From Candidatus Micrarchaeia archaeon (GTDB lineage Archaea > Micrarchaeota > Micrarchaeia > Anstonellales > JAHKLY01), in assembly GCA_041653315.1 (NCBI GenBank), contig JBAZFO010000016.1:1-25674 (forward strand): 25,674 nt of DNA. The letters run 5' to 3'. Of this stretch, positions 24,260 through 25,674 are shown piece by piece. Under the pieces are notes generated by a model. That model was not told the origin of the DNA, did no database searches, and saw only the letters and a list, made by a program, of their open reading frames with translations. Every line of letters starts with the position of its first letter. Within the stretch, counting starts at the first letter, position 1. Both the position numbers and the translations under genes were made by a program.

Positions 24260-24387
24260 TGACCTGCGGCATATTCCCGACGTGGCGGCAGTTGTTTGAG
24301 ACGATCGGCGCCGCCTTGCTGGTGATCGCCGGTTGCGCGGTTGTGATAGCCTGCGCCTGGCTGATCGTGGTCTTTGTGTTGGCATAA
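24259..24387 (+). CDS. 42-aa single-pass membrane protein
   Basis: This gene begins at the ATG formed by TAATG at the previous stop, with a GAGGGGG ribosome site a few bases before it, so translational coupling is strong. After about 13 mostly polar residues (MTCGIFPTWRQLF) comes a long hydrophobic helix of roughly 25 residues (GAALLVIAGCAVVIACAWLI, continuing VVFVLA) that reaches the C-terminus. There are three Cys. It could be a small membrane toxin-like or host-interfering protein, a superinfection-exclusion protein or a holin-like protein; sequence alone does not decide. Confidence 0.65.
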   Translation: MTCGIFPTWRQLFETIGAALLVIAGCAVVIACAWLIVVFVLA

Positions 24388-24403
24388 ACCGAAAGGGCAA
24401 GGC

Positions 24404-24877
24404 ATGAAGGTAAAATACTATCCGGCAACGGAGAAGTGTACGACCTGTGGCGGTGCATGTTGTAAGGGGTATGCTGGTATTGTTTTACCGGAGCAAATCC
24501 CCGGTGACTCAATTCAGGAGCAAGCGGCCGAACTGGTCAAGATGTTGCGGTCGAAAAAATACTGCCTCGACTATTGGGAGGCATCACCGTGCATCTATTT
24601 TGTTCGGCCGTCCCACAAAGAATGGAAGGGCGAATTGATTGACGCCTCATGGGGCGGCGAGTGTGTGTTTCTCGGTTCCCGTGGTTGCCGTCTCAAACCG
24701 GATAAACGCCCGGCCCAATGCCAGATGCTTGAACCGACAGAGGACAAATGCGTCGGTCATTTCGGCGGGAAACTACCGGGGGCAAAGGCATGGCGGCAAC
24801 ACGGCCTTTATCCTCTTTTGTTGGATATTGTCCGAGGGCTTGATTTTGACGAAATATCCGAACGGTATTGCAAGTAA
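24404..24877 (+). CDS. YkgJ-like cysteine-cluster protein, 157 aa
   Basis: The protein shows the YkgJ-type zinc/iron-chelating pattern: CTTCGGACC near the start (Cys12, 15, 19, 20), then GGECVFLGSRGCRLKPDKRP with a further Cys in AQCQMLEP. The usual family layout is CxxCxxxCC followed by CxxL...C...RP..C, and all parts are present. The family probably binds a metal ion; its role in phages is unknown. The ATG at 24404 is preferred to an upstream one at 24374 because AAAGGG lies 6-7 nt before it and the upstream one lies inside the 42-aa gene. The C-terminal third is helical (YPLLLDIVRGLDFDEISERY). Confidence 0.75.
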   Translation: MKVKYYPATEKCTTCGGACCKGYAGIVLPEQIPGDSIQEQAAELVKMLRSKKYCLDYWEASPCIYFVRPSHKEWKGELIDASWGGECVFLGSRGCRLKPDKRPAQCQMLEPTEDKCVGHFGGKLPGAKAWRQHGLYPLLLDIVRGLDFDEISERYCK

Positions 24878-24898
24878 CTCGAAAGGAGATATATTTTT

Positions 24899-25105
24899 AT
24901 GGGACGATTGAAAGAGAACCGCATCGTCAGCGCCTTGTCCATCCAGTTTACCCCGGCGGACAGGGCTTTGATCTTGAAGGCGGCAGAGATGGCCCGGATG
25001 ACGATGACGACGTGGGCGCGTATCAAGCTGGTGGCGGCGGCATCGAGGGCGGTCAAGATGTCTAGCCCCAAGCCGGAAAAGCACGAAGAAACCCCGGCCG
25101 AGTGA
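24899..25105 (+). CDS. ribbon-helix-helix transcription regulator candidate, 68 aa
   Basis: Residues about 12-50 (ALSIQFTPADRALILKAAEM, then TTWARIKLVAAASRA) match the strand-helix-helix plan of Arc/MetJ/CopG-type or DUF1778-like proteins, with a short beta strand carrying the DNA-contacting side chains and two helices that form the dimer. The C-terminus is charged and probably disordered. GGAG stands about 11 nt before the ATG. The protein is a natural candidate for binding the palindrome in the early promoter (22833-22847), which would make the operon self-regulated. The gene's stop overlaps the start of a 29-aa ORF. Confidence 0.65.
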   Translation: MGRLKENRIVSALSIQFTPADRALILKAAEMARMTMTTWARIKLVAAASRAVKMSSPKPEKHEETPAE

Positions 25106-25191
25106 GTAAACCGCTGGGATCGGGCTGGCCGGGGTGGAAACCTCGCCCGGTTCCGGCATTTAATCCGTTTCCTGTTGAGTGGCCCCGGTGA
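25102..25191 (+). CDS. 29-aa Pro/Trp-rich micropeptide candidate coupled to the regulator gene
   Basis: A GTG overlaps the regulator's stop as GTGA, the usual coupled arrangement, and opens a 29-codon frame that ends at the TGA in 25189-25191, inside the left arm of the terminator. Eight of its 29 residues are Pro and three are Trp (PGWKPRPVPAFNPFPVEWPR), a biased but peptide-like composition. There is no separate ribosome site, so expression would depend on reinitiation. It may be a small host-directed peptide, or chance. Confidence 0.35.
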   Translation: MSKPLGSGWPGWKPRPVPAFNPFPVEWPR

Positions 25192-25214
25192 CAATGGTGT
25201 TGCCGGGGTTTTTT
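25183..25214 (+). terminator. strong intrinsic terminator of the rightward operon
   Basis: CCCCGG (25183-25188) pairs with CCGGGG, and the inner bases TGACA and TGTTG extend the stem to 11 bp (with two G-T pairs) around an ATGG loop. Six T follow directly (25209-25214). It ends the operon that begins at 22830 after the regulator gene. Confidence 0.85.
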
Positions 25215-25299
25215 ATGTAAGTGGAATACCAATTTATCCTCAAGTTTTTCCCTGCCCCTGCCGATACAGATAGCAGAACCTATAACGCGGAGGCTTGCA

Positions 25300-25542
25300 A
25301 TGACCAATCAGAGTATCGACAAATTGAGAGACCTTGAGGCTTTCCTAGCCGGTGAGGTCCGCGGATTCAAACAAGACGCCGAGATTGCCAAAGAGAAAGG
25401 CTTCGGGAAGGCGGTCGCATACTGCCTGGGCGTGTCCTGGGCGTATGAAAGCGCCCTCGGGAGGCTCCGGGAGGCTATGCCGGGCCGTCTGATTGAGGTT
25501 GTAACACGAGATATAGGCGCAAATGGGCCTGAAAACGCCTAG
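25300..25542 (+). CDS. small hypothetical protein, 80 aa
   Basis: No family was recognised. The protein is charged and mostly helical (DKLRDLEAFLAGEVRGFKQD, then KAVAYCLGVSWAYESALGRL), with a short polar C-terminus. GGAGG lies 6 nt before the ATG, so the start is well supported. It follows the strong terminator and therefore needs its own promoter, but none could be identified with confidence in 25215-25299. It faces the partial gene at the right edge tail to tail. Confidence 0.65.
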   Translation: MTNQSIDKLRDLEAFLAGEVRGFKQDAEIAKEKGFGKAVAYCLGVSWAYESALGRLREAMPGRLIEVVTRDIGANGPENA

Positions 25543-25560
25543 GAAAGGCCAGATTTGACC

Positions 25561-25594
25561 AAAACAAAGGGGTAGGCCGGGAATAGCCTGCCCC
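25561..25594 (-). terminator. intrinsic terminator of a leftward gene entering from the right
   Basis: On the minus strand GGGGCAGGC (25594 to 25586) pairs with GCCTACCCC (25577 to 25569) over 9 bp with one G-T pair and an 8-nt loop. TTTGTTTT follows (25568-25561). A smaller hairpin (25601-25605 with 25612-25616) lies before it. It would end the transcript of the partial gene at 25626-25674 and face the 80-aa gene. Confidence 0.6.
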
Positions 25595-25625
25595 TCAGAT
25601 AGCCCCTCTCAGGGCTTCACAGGCG

Positions 25626-25674
25626 TTATTTTTGAGGAGGTTCGGTTCCGTTTTCCTTCACGGTCACGGTCGGC
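25626..25674 (-). CDS. 3' end of a leftward gene (runs off the right edge)
   Basis: The last 15 codons of an open frame are visible, reading PTVTVKENGTEPPQK and ending at the TAA complementary to 25626-25628. A leftward terminator follows about 30 nt downstream, which supports a real gene end. A second frame is open to 25611 but reads with Arg-rich residues and no such support. Nothing can be said of function. Confidence 0.4.
   Translation of the reverse strand, partial: PTVTVKENGTEPPQK

Noticed and set aside
23888..25105. Possible anti-defence or toxin-antitoxin operon (small membrane protein plus RHH regulator)
   Set aside because: The genes are separated by the YkgJ-like gene and no toxin fold is visible; an ordinary early phage operon explains them better.

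Overview
The window is part of the genome of a tailed bacteriophage (free phage or prophage) with podovirus-type architecture. Terminase, portal, scaffold, HK97-fold major capsid protein, two adaptor-like proteins, a nozzle-like tail protein and three ejection-type proteins follow one another on the minus strand. No tape-measure, tube or sheath gene is present. No integrase, tRNA, CRISPR array or insertion sequence was seen. Shine-Dalgarno sites are strong and numerous (AGGAGG, GGAGG, AAGGA), and the clearest promoter looks sigma70-like (TTGACT-17-TATATT). This points to a host with ordinary SD-dependent initiation. The host phylum cannot be read from the sequence.

Layout. (1) 1-21541, leftward late module, in transcription order: small-terminase candidate, three small overlapping genes, large terminase, ClpP-like protease, portal, a 126-aa protein, scaffold, major capsid, two structural proteins of unknown role (393 and 270 aa), a 127-aa protein, two tandem adaptor-like proteins, nozzle-like protein, a small membrane-anchored protein, three ejection-type proteins of which the last has 1443 residues, and the start of one more gene that leaves the window. 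(2) 21542-22898, control region: a GC-skewed non-coding stretch, a DUF559/Vsr-like nuclease gene, a candidate structured leader RNA that ends in its own terminator, and divergent promoters. (3) 22899-25214, rightward early-type operon: sliding-clamp-like protein, conserved small phage proteins, a 42-aa membrane protein, a YkgJ-type cysteine-cluster protein, a ribbon-helix-helix regulator, a 29-aa Pro/Trp-rich ORF and a strong terminator. (4) 25215-25674: one small gene, and the end of a leftward gene with its terminator.

Three points stand out. First, four virion-type proteins (393-aa, second adaptor, nozzle, 140-aa) begin with signal-peptide or signal-anchor sequences, while the capsid, portal, scaffold, terminase and ejection proteins do not. 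Second, the control region encodes a possible terminated leader RNA of about 118 nt whose first hairpin loop is perfectly complementary to the loop of its terminator. The arrangement recalls the lambda pR'/6S RNA/tR' switch. Third, the early promoter contains a perfect 15-bp palindrome between its -35 and -10, and a ribbon-helix-helix protein is encoded in the operon it drives. All functional statements come from reading sequence and motifs by eye; no database search was run.
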